Under the pieces are notes generated by a model. The model saw only the letters and a program-made list of their open reading frames with translations, did no database searches and had not been told where the DNA came from. A stretch of 64,000 nucleotides of DNA, taken from JBCAWW01 sp045106675. GTDB taxonomy: Bacteria; Bacteroidota; Bacteroidia; J057. The stretch is taken from NCBI GenBank assembly GCA_045106675.1, contig JBGCFA010000089.1:1-64000 (forward strand). Direction: 5' to 3'. Position 1 is the first letter of the stretch. Each line of letters opens with the position of its first letter. Shown one piece after another: positions 11,001 to 19,175 of this stretch. The translations under genes were made by a program, and so were the position numbers.

Positions 11001-13768
11001 ACGGTGAAAACTCCATTTTGAATATAACTGTGGGTTGGATTTTGTAGGGCAGAAGTAGTATTGTCACCAAAATCCCACTGATAAACTAGGCCAGTACCGC
11101 TGGAGAGATTATCGAAAAGGAGCGGATTATTGATACAATTGGTAGGAAAAGCGGTGCTAAAGTCTGCTTGCGGCTGAGTAACGATGATGGGTTGGGAAAG
11201 GAAATGATTATCGCTACAACCCGCAGTATCGGTTACGGTGAGACTGACGGTAAAATTGCCCGGAATCGCATAGTTGAAGGTCGGATTAGGGATCGTAGCG
11301 TTCGCCCCGGGCGTACCGAAGTTCCAGAGATAAGACGAAATTGGGGCTAATGAGGTACTTAGATTTGTAAAAACCACACTATCGGGCGCACAAACTGTCT
11401 GATTGGAATAGCTAAAATTGGCATTGGGCCTAAAAGAAGAAAGCGGGCCCATAGTGGTATCGTCGTGGCAGCCAATCGAATTGGTCGTGCGAAGGGTAGC
11501 AAAATAATTTCCCACACCTTGATAAGTATTATTGAGGTTGGGAAGACCAAAAGTAGGCAGACCGCCGGCCCCAAAATCCCAACGCCAGCCTGTAGCATTG
11601 GGAGTGAGTGAGGAAAACTGTATCGTAACGGGATCACAACCGTAGGTCTTGTTTACGGCAAAATCTGCTTCAATTGTTTCGTAGCCTACAGAGCGGATCA
11701 AGGTATCGGCGCATCCGCTGGTGTCATTGGTAACGACTAGTTGAACGATATAAATCCCCTCTTGGAGATACTCCCAAGTAGGAGAGGGCAAATTGGAGGT
11801 GTCGGCCAGGGTCGAAGGATCGCCAAAATCCCAATAATAGTCCATCGCCGCGATCGAGAAGTCTGTAAATTGGGCCACCGCGGGACTATCACAGATGACC
11901 AAAAAGGGGGGGCTGGCATTGGCAATCGGTCCCCGAACGTACAAATAAAGGGGTTTGATCATCGTATCAGGACAACCTCGATCATAGGCAATCAAAGTGA
12001 TATCCATATAGCCCGTATCGACAAAATTGTGAAAGGGATTTTCGCCTTCAAAGACAACTCCATCATCAAAGTCCCAAAAATAATTGGTCGCGTCTATAGA
12101 GAGGTTGGTAAACTGATGCCCATTACTGGCACAATTGACGAGCGTATCGACCGTAAAGTCAGCCGTAGGCGTATCGCCCGCTTGGATAAAGTTTGGCTGC
12201 AAGAGGGTATCTATACAACCCAGTTCTGTAGTTCCGATCAACTGCACATCCCAAGTCCCTGTCGTCTGGTAGATATGGTTAGGGTTTTGTATGCTATCGA
12301 TATTACCGTCTCCAAAGTCCCAGCGCCAATCAACAAAGAGATCCGTAGAATTGCCTGATCCAAAAAAACCGGTCATTAATGGTGCACAACCTTCAGTAGG
12401 ATTGGCAATAAAGCTCATTTCAGTCTGACCCGTAACGATGAGATCATTATAAGCACGAGTAGATCGACAGCCATTGGCATCGGTAACGATGACACTGATA
12501 TCATACTCATAGGGTTGAGCATTGATGGGCAGTACCGGATAAGTAAAAGTAGGGTTAGCCGAAGTCGATCCCCCTCCACCACCAAATGACCACTGATAGG
12601 TAAAAGGACCACTGCCCGTTATGCTAGGCGTATAATTAACAGTAAAAGGCGGATCGCAGAAAAGGGTATCAGAAACTGCAAAATCTACGACCGGCGGATT
12701 GTTGACGACTATGGTACGGTTGGAATTAAAATTACAGCCGTTGGGGTCACTGATAGAGGTGGTGACATTGTAAACACCCGCAACATTGTAGGTAAAAATG
12801 GTCGAAGGCAAAAAACTGGTGGCATTGTTAAAATCAAAATTCCATGAAACCGACGAACCCGGAAGCGCACCAGAAGTAAAAGTAATAGGCTCTCCCACGC
12901 AGACCACGCTATCACTGACCTGCACACTGACCGAATTGACTCCGACATTGATCAAGTTGATTTTGACCGTTGTATCAGCACAGCCTAAAGTATCTGAGAC
13001 AATGTGTATGACGCTGTAAACGCCATTACTGTTGTAAGTATAGGAGGGGGAAGGGGTGCTCGAAGTCGCTCCCGCAAGACCAAAATTCCAACTATGTATT
13101 AAGCCAGGAGTAGTAGATTGACTGGTAAAATTGACCGTAAAAGGGATGACACAGCCAAAAGCGTTGTCAGGGACAAAATTGGCATTTGGCGTCTGATTGA
13201 CATCAATGAAAGCGTTCTGCGCCAGCACATCCGTACAACCATTGGCATCCGTAACGATCAGACTAACCGTAAAGCTACCCGCAAAAGTATAGGTATGTAC
13301 TGGATTTTGTAGTCCGCTGCTGCCACCGTCCCCAAAGTCCCATTGCCAACTGACAATCGGTGCTGAGCCAGGCACAGAGAGGTCCGTAAAAGCGATACTC
13401 TGATCTGTACATATATTGCTAAGATTGCTGCTAAAGCCTGGCTGCGGAATTCCAAATACATCAATGAGATTAGCTTGCGTAAAGGTCTGGGTACTGCCAT
13501 TGCTCAAGGTGGCAGTGAGAGTGACCGTATACGTCCCCGGATTGATGTAAGTAACGCCTGGATTGGCGAGATTGGAGAAGGAACCATTGCCAAACTGCCA
13601 ATAATAATCAATCGCTCCCGGCACATTGGGAGTAAAGTTGACTTGTATCGGATTACAGCCTTGACTAATGTCCGGTGTGAAACCGTTTTGGGAATAGGCC
13701 GTAAAAGCCGAAATAAAAAGCGTAAGAAATATACCCCACAACGGCAGGCGAATTAAGCCACTATTCAT
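8012..13768 (-). CDS. Giant PKD-repeat surface protein with type B T9SS domain (copy 2)
   Basis: Paralogue of the downstream neighbour with the same plan over 1918 residues: an ordinary signal peptide (LPLWGIFLTLFISAFTAYSQ), 17 PKD-type cores (for example WQFGNGSF and WDFGDGGS), fibronectin-like domains around residues 1480-1800 (LDWSAYVGWASIDRYEVYR), and a gliding-motility-associated C-terminal domain (FAANAFTPNEDGSNDFF, then YNRWGRQLF and GTVTLIR). The openings of the two mature proteins align closely (GNGSFSNL.NPG.TY), which points to a tandem duplication followed by divergence. Expected to be exported by T9SS and exposed on the cell surface. Ligand unknown. Confidence 0.92.
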   Translation of the reverse strand: MNSGLIRLPLWGIFLTLFISAFTAYSQNGFTPDISQGCNPIQVNFTPNVPGAIDYYWQFGNGSFSNLANPGVTYINPGTYTVTLTATLSNGSTQTFTQANLIDVFGIPQPGFSSNLSNICTDQSIAFTDLSVPGSAPIVSWQWDFGDGGSSGLQNPVHTYTFAGSFTVSLIVTDANGCTDVLAQNAFIDVNQTPNANFVPDNAFGCVIPFTVNFTSQSTTPGLIHSWNFGLAGATSSTPSPSYTYNSNGVYSVIHIVSDTLGCADTTVKINLINVGVNSVSVQVSDSVVCVGEPITFTSGALPGSSVSWNFDFNNATSFLPSTIFTYNVAGVYNVTTSISDPNGCNFNSNRTIVVNNPPVVDFAVSDTLFCDPPFTVNYTPSITGSGPFTYQWSFGGGGGSTSANPTFTYPVLPINAQPYEYDISVIVTDANGCRSTRAYNDLIVTGQTEMSFIANPTEGCAPLMTGFFGSGNSTDLFVDWRWDFGDGNIDSIQNPNHIYQTTGTWDVQLIGTTELGCIDTLLQPNFIQAGDTPTADFTVDTLVNCASNGHQFTNLSIDATNYFWDFDDGVVFEGENPFHNFVDTGYMDITLIAYDRGCPDTMIKPLYLYVRGPIANASPPFLVICDSPAVAQFTDFSIAAMDYYWDFGDPSTLADTSNLPSPTWEYLQEGIYIVQLVVTNDTSGCADTLIRSVGYETIEADFAVNKTYGCDPVTIQFSSLTPNATGWRWDFGAGGLPTFGLPNLNNTYQGVGNYFATLRTTNSIGCHDDTTMGPLSSFRPNANFSYSNQTVCAPDSVVFTNLSTSLAPISSYLWNFGTPGANATIPNPTFNYAIPGNFTVSLTVTDTAGCSDNHFLSQPIIVTQPQADFSTAFPTNCINNPLLFDNLSSGTGLVYQWDFGDNTTSALQNPTHSYIQNGVFTVSLIITDFQGCSDTLILPNYVRIEPPMIDFVADTLQADCPPLNVSFTFSGLSNHIFNQWDWDFGDMGVGAGPNPGHIYTAPGVYTVTLVATAPSGCRDSVGYDNLIQVGGPTGDFTFTPQQACPGIPINFSGTGTDVAVYRWDIGGGFLPVGQNVSQIYPLPGIYNPVLIVEDSNGCQVLVPPVATLTIHPAPIVDFSANFPTLCDSGSVNFADLSSIITGSLSTWDWDFGDGVGGSSLPNPTYNYTQAGVYNISLAVTSALGCVDSLTQNALVEVFPSPTVEIGVSDSIGCEPFAVQFTDLSPSSNAPTQTWFWTFGPAGSANNTQNPSFTYLQDGLYTASLSLTDINGCDATTTQDMQVWPIPEADFISPDTQGCAPLLTQFLDQTLTAVNWQWDFGDNTPPSFDEDPQHLYANDGFYDVKLKVADANGCEDSVIKTDYVRLQHPVADFAWSDSVICPLEVVDFTDLSSGLWPLLTWDWTFGDGALSTQQNPIYPYPNRGLYDPQLIVIDIYGCRDTILKSGAVEVLLDVIPRAPEIRSVSVRNASSATVRFDTYSNVNRDFGEYIVQRQDAGGIWQVVFTSTDVQTTTYTDLGLDTEQNSYCYRLLVSNHCESVSPAANAQTHCTILLSTTPLQEAVQLDWSAYVGWASIDRYEVYRVANYGTAQSQLMANLPGNQLTWTDTNTVCAEEILYRVFAYETTTGYRSLSNVSSATPIHDLPSEPLHILRTTVVDDNFVNLSWETPPSVLYASELVIERDAGNGFGDWYRQAISDPTTNVDDLDADVHERSYQYRAFVEDSCGDRSPIGRVGTSIYLRGFREDGVIYLNWNLYEEWANGIDYYELSAFNEQSQQYELIDRIDADSSRYEDRKTDWQQGSLCYRITAWESGGNVQQSLSNEACVVLEPLLFAANAFTPNEDGSNDFFLIEGVFLEAYELRIYNRWGRQLFTSNTIGAAWDGTADGSPVQEGVYVFIAEGLGYNGDRIRKVGTVTLIR
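9134..9150 (+). repeat. Mini-hairpin repeat (PKD copy 2)
   Basis: AGCGTT-CGCC-GCG-GGCG. Confidence 0.75.
11297..11313 (+). repeat. Mini-hairpin repeat (PKD copy 2)
   Basis: AGCGTT-CGCC-CCG-GGCG: same stem as the copy at 9134, different loop. Confidence 0.75.
13160..13174 (+). repeat. Mini-hairpin repeat (PKD copy 2)
   Basis: AGCGTT-GTC-AGG-GAC; the stem extends to 5 bp if the TT of the core pairs with the following AA. Another weaker copy (AGCGTT-CTG-CGC-CAG) lies at 13211. Confidence 0.6.
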
Positions 13769-14100
13769 GGTCAGAAATTAGTAGTATGTAAGAAGCTAGA
13801 GGTGTGTTCCGCTGTGTTTGATCAAGCAATAGAAGCCAAATAGCAACAATTGGATCGCTTGATCACTAGAATTTAGGCTAGCAAAGCTTTATTTCCAACC
13901 CTCGCCAAATAGCAAAATTCCAAGGCGTGGAGCATCGGGATATAGGGGGTAAGACTAAAGGTAAGGTTGAGAGTCTGTAAACAGCGGTTTGAAAACCGCT
14001 GGTACATTGCAAGAGTCAAGAATCAGAATTTCAGACACCAATACCACCTAGTGACTTACAACTCCTTTTAACAAAAGGAGAATTATGTAGTTTTGTCCCT
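13769..14100. other. Intergenic region with palindrome
   Basis: 332 nt between divergent genes. It holds the 9-bp palindrome CAGCGGTTT-GA-AAACCGCTG (13982-14001) and a hairpin CTCCTTTT-AAC-AAAAGGAG (14062-14080) just before the promoter of the YdjM-like gene. No coding signal seen. Confidence 0.6.
14088..14095 (+). promoter_or_regulatory. -7 box directly before the YdjM-like start
   Basis: TAGTTTTG matches TAnnTTTG and ends 5 nt before the ATG at 14101, so transcription would begin at or next to the start codon (leaderless mRNA). A leaderless reading also explains why no Shine-Dalgarno lies at normal spacing. Confidence 0.45.
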
Positions 14101-15126
14101 ATGGATTCAGTAAGTCAGATTGTATTGGGGGCCGCCGTTGGGGAAGCCGTGCTGGGTAAAAAAGCAGGCAACAAAGCCGCTATGTGGGGTGCGATTTGTG
14201 GAACCATTCCAGATTTAGATGTTATTGCCAATTTTTTCATGGGGCAATATGATGCCACCGTGGCTCATAGAGGCTTTTCACACTCAATTTTGTTTTGTCT
14301 CCTTGCAGCACCAGCCATAGGTTGGGGCATACGCAAACTCTATAATATTGAACTGGGCACCCAGCAAAACTGGACATGGCTAGCCTTTTGGGCTCTACTG
14401 ACTCATCCCCTACTCGACTGTTTCACCACATGGGGAACGCAACTATTTTATCCGTTTACCAATTATCGAGTTGCTTTTAATAGCGTTTTCGTAGTAGATC
14501 CTTTATATACTGTGCCCTTTGGGATTTGCTTGCTAGTAGCTTTATTCCTCCGGAGAACGAGTAAAGCCCGCAGATTTTGGAACTGGTTTGGGATCACTTT
14601 GAGTTGTTTTTATCTCGTGATTACCGTCACCAATAAACTTACCGCCGAAGCTTACTTTCAAAACGCACTCCACGCCCAAGGCAAAAGTGTCCGTAATCTC
14701 TCCGTTTATCCGACTTTCATGAACAGTATCTTATGGTACTGTGTGGCAGAAGAACCTAGCGGCTATGAAATGGCCTACCATTCGCTCTTGGGCAATCCCA
14801 ACGATATTGAGTTTCGTTACTTTGCCAAGCAACGCAAAAACCTCGCAGCTTACGAAGAAGACAGGGTTGTAAAAGGTCTTCACTGGCTCAGCAAAGAGCA
14901 ATTTGTCACACGCAAGCTCAACGATACGATCCACTGGTATGATATGCGTTTTGGCCTGATCGATATCGGGCCAGAAAACCCGGAGGATCCCATGCCCTTT
15001 AGTTTTATTTACAAACTGGTCGAACAGGATAGCAGTATCGTCGATATCGAAACCATTAGACCGGACGCCTCACGCATGGGGGGAGAACAGATGAATGCCC
15101 TTTGGGAAAAGGTAAAGGGAAATTAA
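14101..15126 (+). CDS. YdjM-family membrane-bound metal-dependent hydrolase
   Basis: 341 residues. The N-terminal part has the family signature: an opening MDSVSQIVLGAAVGEAVLG, an acidic metal-binding stretch CGTIPDLDVIANF, HRGFSHSILF, and LTHPLLDCFTTWG, with hydrophobic membrane segments between them up to about residue 190. The remaining 150 residues are soluble and poorly conserved. The substrate of this family is not known; E. coli YdjM is LexA-regulated, but no SOS box is obvious here. The stop codon overlaps a long perfect palindrome that probably terminates transcription. Confidence 0.85.
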   Translation: MDSVSQIVLGAAVGEAVLGKKAGNKAAMWGAICGTIPDLDVIANFFMGQYDATVAHRGFSHSILFCLLAAPAIGWGIRKLYNIELGTQQNWTWLAFWALLTHPLLDCFTTWGTQLFYPFTNYRVAFNSVFVVDPLYTVPFGICLLVALFLRRTSKARRFWNWFGITLSCFYLVITVTNKLTAEAYFQNALHAQGKSVRNLSVYPTFMNSILWYCVAEEPSGYEMAYHSLLGNPNDIEFRYFAKQRKNLAAYEEDRVVKGLHWLSKEQFVTRKLNDTIHWYDMRFGLIDIGPENPEDPMPFSFIYKLVEQDSSIVDIETIRPDASRMGGEQMNALWEKVKGN

Positions 15127-15168
15127 TTTAGTAGAGGCGCAAGATTTTGCGCCTCTACTAAATTAATT
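15121..15168. terminator. Long perfect palindrome (terminator-like)
   Basis: Two 22-nt arms (15121-15142 and 15147-15168) pair perfectly around the loop GATT; the core is GTAGAGGCGCAA and its complement. It begins in the stop codon of the YdjM-like gene and ends 12 nt before the next start. The AGAGGCG motif recurs in the palindrome at 30062, so it may be a dispersed repeat used as a terminator. Confidence 0.65.
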
Positions 15169-15180
15169 AACTTGTGACTG

Positions 15181-16269
15181 ATGAACAACAATCACGCAAG
15201 CGTTTCTCCTGCTGTATATAAAATCAAAACGGCCTCTGGTAGTGGCACAGGCTTCTATTTACAAGACTACGATCTCGTCGTAACCAATCATCATGTCATT
15301 GCTGGCAACAAAAAGGTAGCCTTAGAAGACATGCAACAAGACCATTTTTTGGCGCATGTGGTCTTTACCAATCCAGATGCTGATTTAGCCCTACTCAAAG
15401 TCCAGGGCAGTTTGTCAGGCACCGTTCCGCATCTCCAACTCGCCGATGGGACTCAACTCACTGCAGGAGACAAAGTACACGTATTGGGTTTTCCTTTTGG
15501 GATGCCTTTTACCGTTACCGAAGGGATTGTCTCCTCTCCCCGCCAATTGATGGACGGCAAATACTATATCCAAACCGATGCGGCAGTCAATCCTGGCAAT
15601 AGTGGCGGCCCTGTACTCAATACTTCGGCTGAAGTAGTAGGCGTTACGACCGCCAAATTTACCAATGCAGACAATGTAGGTTTTGCGATCCCTTTGGAAG
15701 CACTTTTGGAAGCATTGGGCGCGATGGAACTCAATCCTGATTTTCAATACTCAGTACAGTGCCATTCTTGTCAGACGTTGCTTTTTGAGGCAATAGACTA
15801 TTGCCCTAACTGTGGTACCAATATAGATGTAAATCTATTTGAAGAAGCCGAGCTCACACATTTTGCGCGTTTCGTAGAGAGTGCGCTCAGCGATCTCGAT
15901 ATGGACCCAGCCTTAGCCCGTGCGGGTTATGATTATTGGGTGTTTCACCAGGGAAGCTCACAGATACGCATTTTTGTTTATCAGCAAAACTATCTCTACG
16001 CTACTTCTCCCCTCAATCGCTTACCTAAAAATAAGCTCAAAAAGCTCTATACTTATCTTTTGAGCGATCCCGTTTCGCCATATTCTTTAGCGATCAACGA
16101 TAGTCAGATTTATCTTTCTTACCGAGTACATATCTCAGAGATATTTACGGACTATGCCGATGAGATTAAATCCAATCTCACCGGCTTAGCCCTCAAGGCT
16201 GACGAAATGGACAATTTCTTCGTCGATGAATTTGCAGCAGAGATGACCAACTACTCAAAAGAAGTCTAA
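15181..16269 (+). CDS. HtrA-like trypsin-fold serine protease with zinc ribbon
   Basis: 362 residues, no signal peptide, so probably cytoplasmic. The catalytic triad is visible: His38 (VTNHHVIAG), Asp68 (NPDADLALL) and Ser141 (NPGNSGGP). In place of the PDZ domains of HtrA there is a four-cysteine zinc ribbon (Cys194, Cys197, Cys208, Cys211; CHSCQ and CPNCG), then about 140 residues of an alpha/beta domain that resembles the YbjN/secretion-chaperone fold by general appearance only. Substrate unknown. The domain order suggests that the ribbon or the C-terminal domain recruits the target. Confidence 0.85.
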   Translation: MNNNHASVSPAVYKIKTASGSGTGFYLQDYDLVVTNHHVIAGNKKVALEDMQQDHFLAHVVFTNPDADLALLKVQGSLSGTVPHLQLADGTQLTAGDKVHVLGFPFGMPFTVTEGIVSSPRQLMDGKYYIQTDAAVNPGNSGGPVLNTSAEVVGVTTAKFTNADNVGFAIPLEALLEALGAMELNPDFQYSVQCHSCQTLLFEAIDYCPNCGTNIDVNLFEEAELTHFARFVESALSDLDMDPALARAGYDYWVFHQGSSQIRIFVYQQNYLYATSPLNRLPKNKLKKLYTYLLSDPVSPYSLAINDSQIYLSYRVHISEIFTDYADEIKSNLTGLALKADEMDNFFVDEFAAEMTNYSKEV

Positions 16270-16271
16270 GC

Positions 16272-16835
16272 TCAAAACGCCCAACCAAGTCCCACGCCTA
16301 GACCCGCAGTGCCAACTTTGGCGCGGAACAATAGTCCACCTTCTGGTCGCTGATATCGGTAACCCGCTTCGATGATCGGCCAAGCCACAAGGGTAGCACC
16401 GTAGATACCGAATGGCTTCGTATCATTAAATAAAGAGCCCGTGGTTTCTATGAATCCGATAAAAGCACCTAGGCTCATATCGAGATGATGCTGGTGCCGC
16501 CCCACCAATCCACTAATTGCGAGCGGACTCCCCAAAATAACTTCACCTAAGCCTCCAATGCCCGTACGGACTCTGGCCGAAAATAGACCATCAGATGTTT
16601 GATACACTTCCCATTCATAATTGATCGTAGCTACAGCTCCTGCAAGAGTCCAACCAGAACCACCGTAAGGATAGGCAATGACACCAAAATCTACATATAT
16701 GGGGTGCTGCCGAGGCTGCAGTTGCTCTCCTAGTTGGAGGCCTCCTGCTTTTGTAGAAAAGGAGTCGAAACTCTCTGACTCTTGCGCAAAAGCCATAGAA
16801 AAAAGTAAGGGTAAAAGAATCATGAATTTGTGCAT
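16272..16835 (-). CDS. Exported small barrel-like protein of unknown function
   Basis: 187 residues with a signal peptide (MILLPLLFSMAFAQ). The rest alternates Gly-rich, aromatic and hydrophobic residues (VDFGVIAYPYGGSGWTL, AKVGTAGLGVGLGWAF) and ends in Phe, as outer-membrane beta-barrels do. No family recognised. It starts 11 nt after the stop of the subtilase lipoprotein on the same strand, so the two are probably co-transcribed. Confidence 0.7.
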   Translation of the reverse strand: MHKFMILLPLLFSMAFAQESESFDSFSTKAGGLQLGEQLQPRQHPIYVDFGVIAYPYGGSGWTLAGAVATINYEWEVYQTSDGLFSARVRTGIGGLGEVILGSPLAISGLVGRHQHHLDMSLGAFIGFIETTGSLFNDTKPFGIYGATLVAWPIIEAGYRYQRPEGGLLFRAKVGTAGLGVGLGWAF

Positions 16836-16846
16836 GCTTGTATGGA

Positions 16847-18820
16847 TTAGTTTGGATAATCTGGATAAATCTGAATAGAAGTAGAAGCCGTTCGGTTGAG
16901 ACCGCCTTGCTCAGTCGCTGATAGCGTAAGTGTATAATAAGTGAAGTTTGTGTTTCCAGAAGGATAATACCAATAATTGTAAGATGCCCCATTAGTTGGG
17001 CTACTAGTTTCCCACTGCCATGAATACGATAGATTTGCTGTACTGGCTCCAGATACTTGGGGTGTCCAAGTCTTTTGTCCATATGTATTCAAAAGTGTTG
17101 GCCCAGCAATCGTCACCGCAAAGAGAGGATTAGCGACGAGATTGGCATTATTAACCGCTGATTGACCATCGACAATCCCCCAACCAAAATCATCATCTCG
17201 ATTAAAGCCCATACTAGCGGCTGTTCTCAGGAAACCCAATACCTGAGCACGGCTAAAGTTGGGATCAACTGACCAAACAGAAGCCGCTATTCCGGCACAA
17301 AGAGCTGTCGCATGAGAAGATTGCTTGGACCAAGTGATCTCATCTCCTTGCTGCATTTTAGTACTAAGCCCATATCGGGTTCCGCTTGGGATTGTTTCTT
17401 CTGTAAACATAGAAAAATCCACATAAGTCCCTGTACCACACTTTTGTGCTTCTGTCAGGTTAGTATGGGAGGGTGAATTATTGCTCACCCCTGTTACGGC
17501 TATAGTTTCGACCTTAGCACTTTTGGCTGGATGCACTTCAATTCCACCACTACCTGCGGCACAAAATATCAATTTCCCGCTAGCGTAAGCTGATTCGACG
17601 GCATCATTAATAGATCTTAACTTAATATTTGACCCCATAGACATACTGATAATATCAATATCTGCTCTGGCTGCGATATCTTCATAAGCATCAATTACTG
17701 CATCTTTTACAGTAGCAAGAAGGAATGAAATCGCAGGACCATTTCCAGCTCTGTAAACCACCAAATTTGCCCGATAAGCCATCCCTGTAATACCACCTAC
17801 ATTATTTCGGGGATTTGCTAGTAATGCCGCCATACGCGTACCGTGTCCACATTGATCATCAGTATCATTAGCTTCATTGCCAACGTCATACATATTGATA
17901 CGCTGCTGAGTACGACCGGCAGATAGTCCTGTCGCAAACTGATCATTGGGATCTAGGAGATCGTTGTCTGGATCAATCCCAGTATCAATCAAAGCAATCG
18001 TGATTCCTGCTCCTGCCGGACAATGATCCCACATGGAGCTAGTAGTACTTGCAACATTATGATTTCCAGCACCAACATTCCAACCTACTTTTGAATTAGG
18101 AGAGATGGTAAAATAATCACTACTTCTTGGGCAATTAGTACTACAATCAGATCCACAACCAGAAGAACCACTCCCGCTGCCACTACCGCTACCAAGATTG
18201 ATACTGCCAAGCGTTTCTGAAGATCTAAGCTGAGAGGTGCTTTCAGGCTTAAGCCCATGCGGTTCCACATATCTTACTGTCTGTAACTTCCTTAACTTGG
18301 CTATGGTTTCATAATCATATACTTTGAGCTGAATGAGAGGAATTAATTTTTGTTCTTTTACCAAAATGTCTTCCTCACTTATCCCTTTCTCAGGATAACG
18401 AGTATTTAGTTCCCGCAAAATAAACCCGATCGTATAGGCTCTCGCATTTTGCCAAGGCTCGCTTTTCAAATCAAGTGTTTTATAGTCTATAGAATCTATC
18501 CCAATCGCTTTATAGCCCAAATAGATGATACTATCTCCGCCAACGACAGCGCTCCAAAGCGTATAATCATCTGCCATATCCCAGCCAAAATCACCTTTAA
18601 GCGCTATCTCTCGATTAATATAGGCCTGCAATCTGTCGAGTGGAATTGGATCAGAGCTTGGAGGAGGAGAAATCTCTATTTCGGGATAGTCAAAAACCAA
18701 TTCTCCTTGCATTCCTAAATTCCCCTCTAAAGTTGGATCAAGACCCATCTTATCCCCGCAGCTTACTCCTAAAAATCCAATGAGCACAAGAAGGTAAAGG
18801 AGTGTTTTGTAATTTTTCAT
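16847..18820 (-). CDS. Subtilisin-like (S8) serine protease, lipoprotein
   Basis: 657 residues. The N-terminus MKNYKTLLYLLVLIGFLGVS followed by Cys21 is a lipoprotein signal. A prodomain-like region (about 45-200) precedes a Gly/Ser/Cys linker (about 215-230). The S8 core shows the Asp motif IALIDTGIDPDNDLL, the His motif CGHGTRMAALLAN and the Ser motif QSSHATALCAGIA, which departs from the usual GTSMA but keeps the serine. The last 100 residues look like an Ig-type domain. No T9SS tail is present; lipidation would anchor it instead. Confidence 0.9.
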   Translation of the reverse strand: MKNYKTLLYLLVLIGFLGVSCGDKMGLDPTLEGNLGMQGELVFDYPEIEISPPPSSDPIPLDRLQAYINREIALKGDFGWDMADDYTLWSAVVGGDSIIYLGYKAIGIDSIDYKTLDLKSEPWQNARAYTIGFILRELNTRYPEKGISEEDILVKEQKLIPLIQLKVYDYETIAKLRKLQTVRYVEPHGLKPESTSQLRSSETLGSINLGSGSGSGSGSSGCGSDCSTNCPRSSDYFTISPNSKVGWNVGAGNHNVASTTSSMWDHCPAGAGITIALIDTGIDPDNDLLDPNDQFATGLSAGRTQQRINMYDVGNEANDTDDQCGHGTRMAALLANPRNNVGGITGMAYRANLVVYRAGNGPAISFLLATVKDAVIDAYEDIAARADIDIISMSMGSNIKLRSINDAVESAYASGKLIFCAAGSGGIEVHPAKSAKVETIAVTGVSNNSPSHTNLTEAQKCGTGTYVDFSMFTEETIPSGTRYGLSTKMQQGDEITWSKQSSHATALCAGIAASVWSVDPNFSRAQVLGFLRTAASMGFNRDDDFGWGIVDGQSAVNNANLVANPLFAVTIAGPTLLNTYGQKTWTPQVSGASTANLSYSWQWETSSPTNGASYNYWYYPSGNTNFTYYTLTLSATEQGGLNRTASTSIQIYPDYPN

Positions 18821-19175
18821 GATTTATTGTGTTTAAAAAAGTCAATACCTATCCCAAACCCATCAACGCGAGACGTAAATGTGGTCATGAGATTCAGATT
18901 ACCTCTAGCCGATTCTTAAGTATATGCTTGTGTTATAAGATTGATTAGGCTCTAGATATTCGACTCAACAGTCGCTATTCTGATTAATTATTTACCTTAA
19001 GATTATTATCTTAAATAGGAATAACCTACAGGAATTAAGTCAGTGGTGGGAATGATTAATTAAGTGGTCTCATCACCACCTCTTTCAATAAAATCCGCGC
19101 TTAAAACTCCCTAAATGGACATTTTCCCCGTCGAAGGATTTGCAGAAAAGACGACCAAATCTCCTACAAAGTCTC
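18821..19175. other. Intergenic region
   Basis: 355 nt between divergent genes, AT-rich. One small hairpin TTAAGAT-TATT-ATCTTAA lies near 19000. No gene or clear promoter motif seen. Confidence 0.5.

Noticed and set aside
19140..19175. TTG start for the esterase at 19140
   Set aside because: The ATG at 19176 gives a normal signal peptide at the N-terminus.
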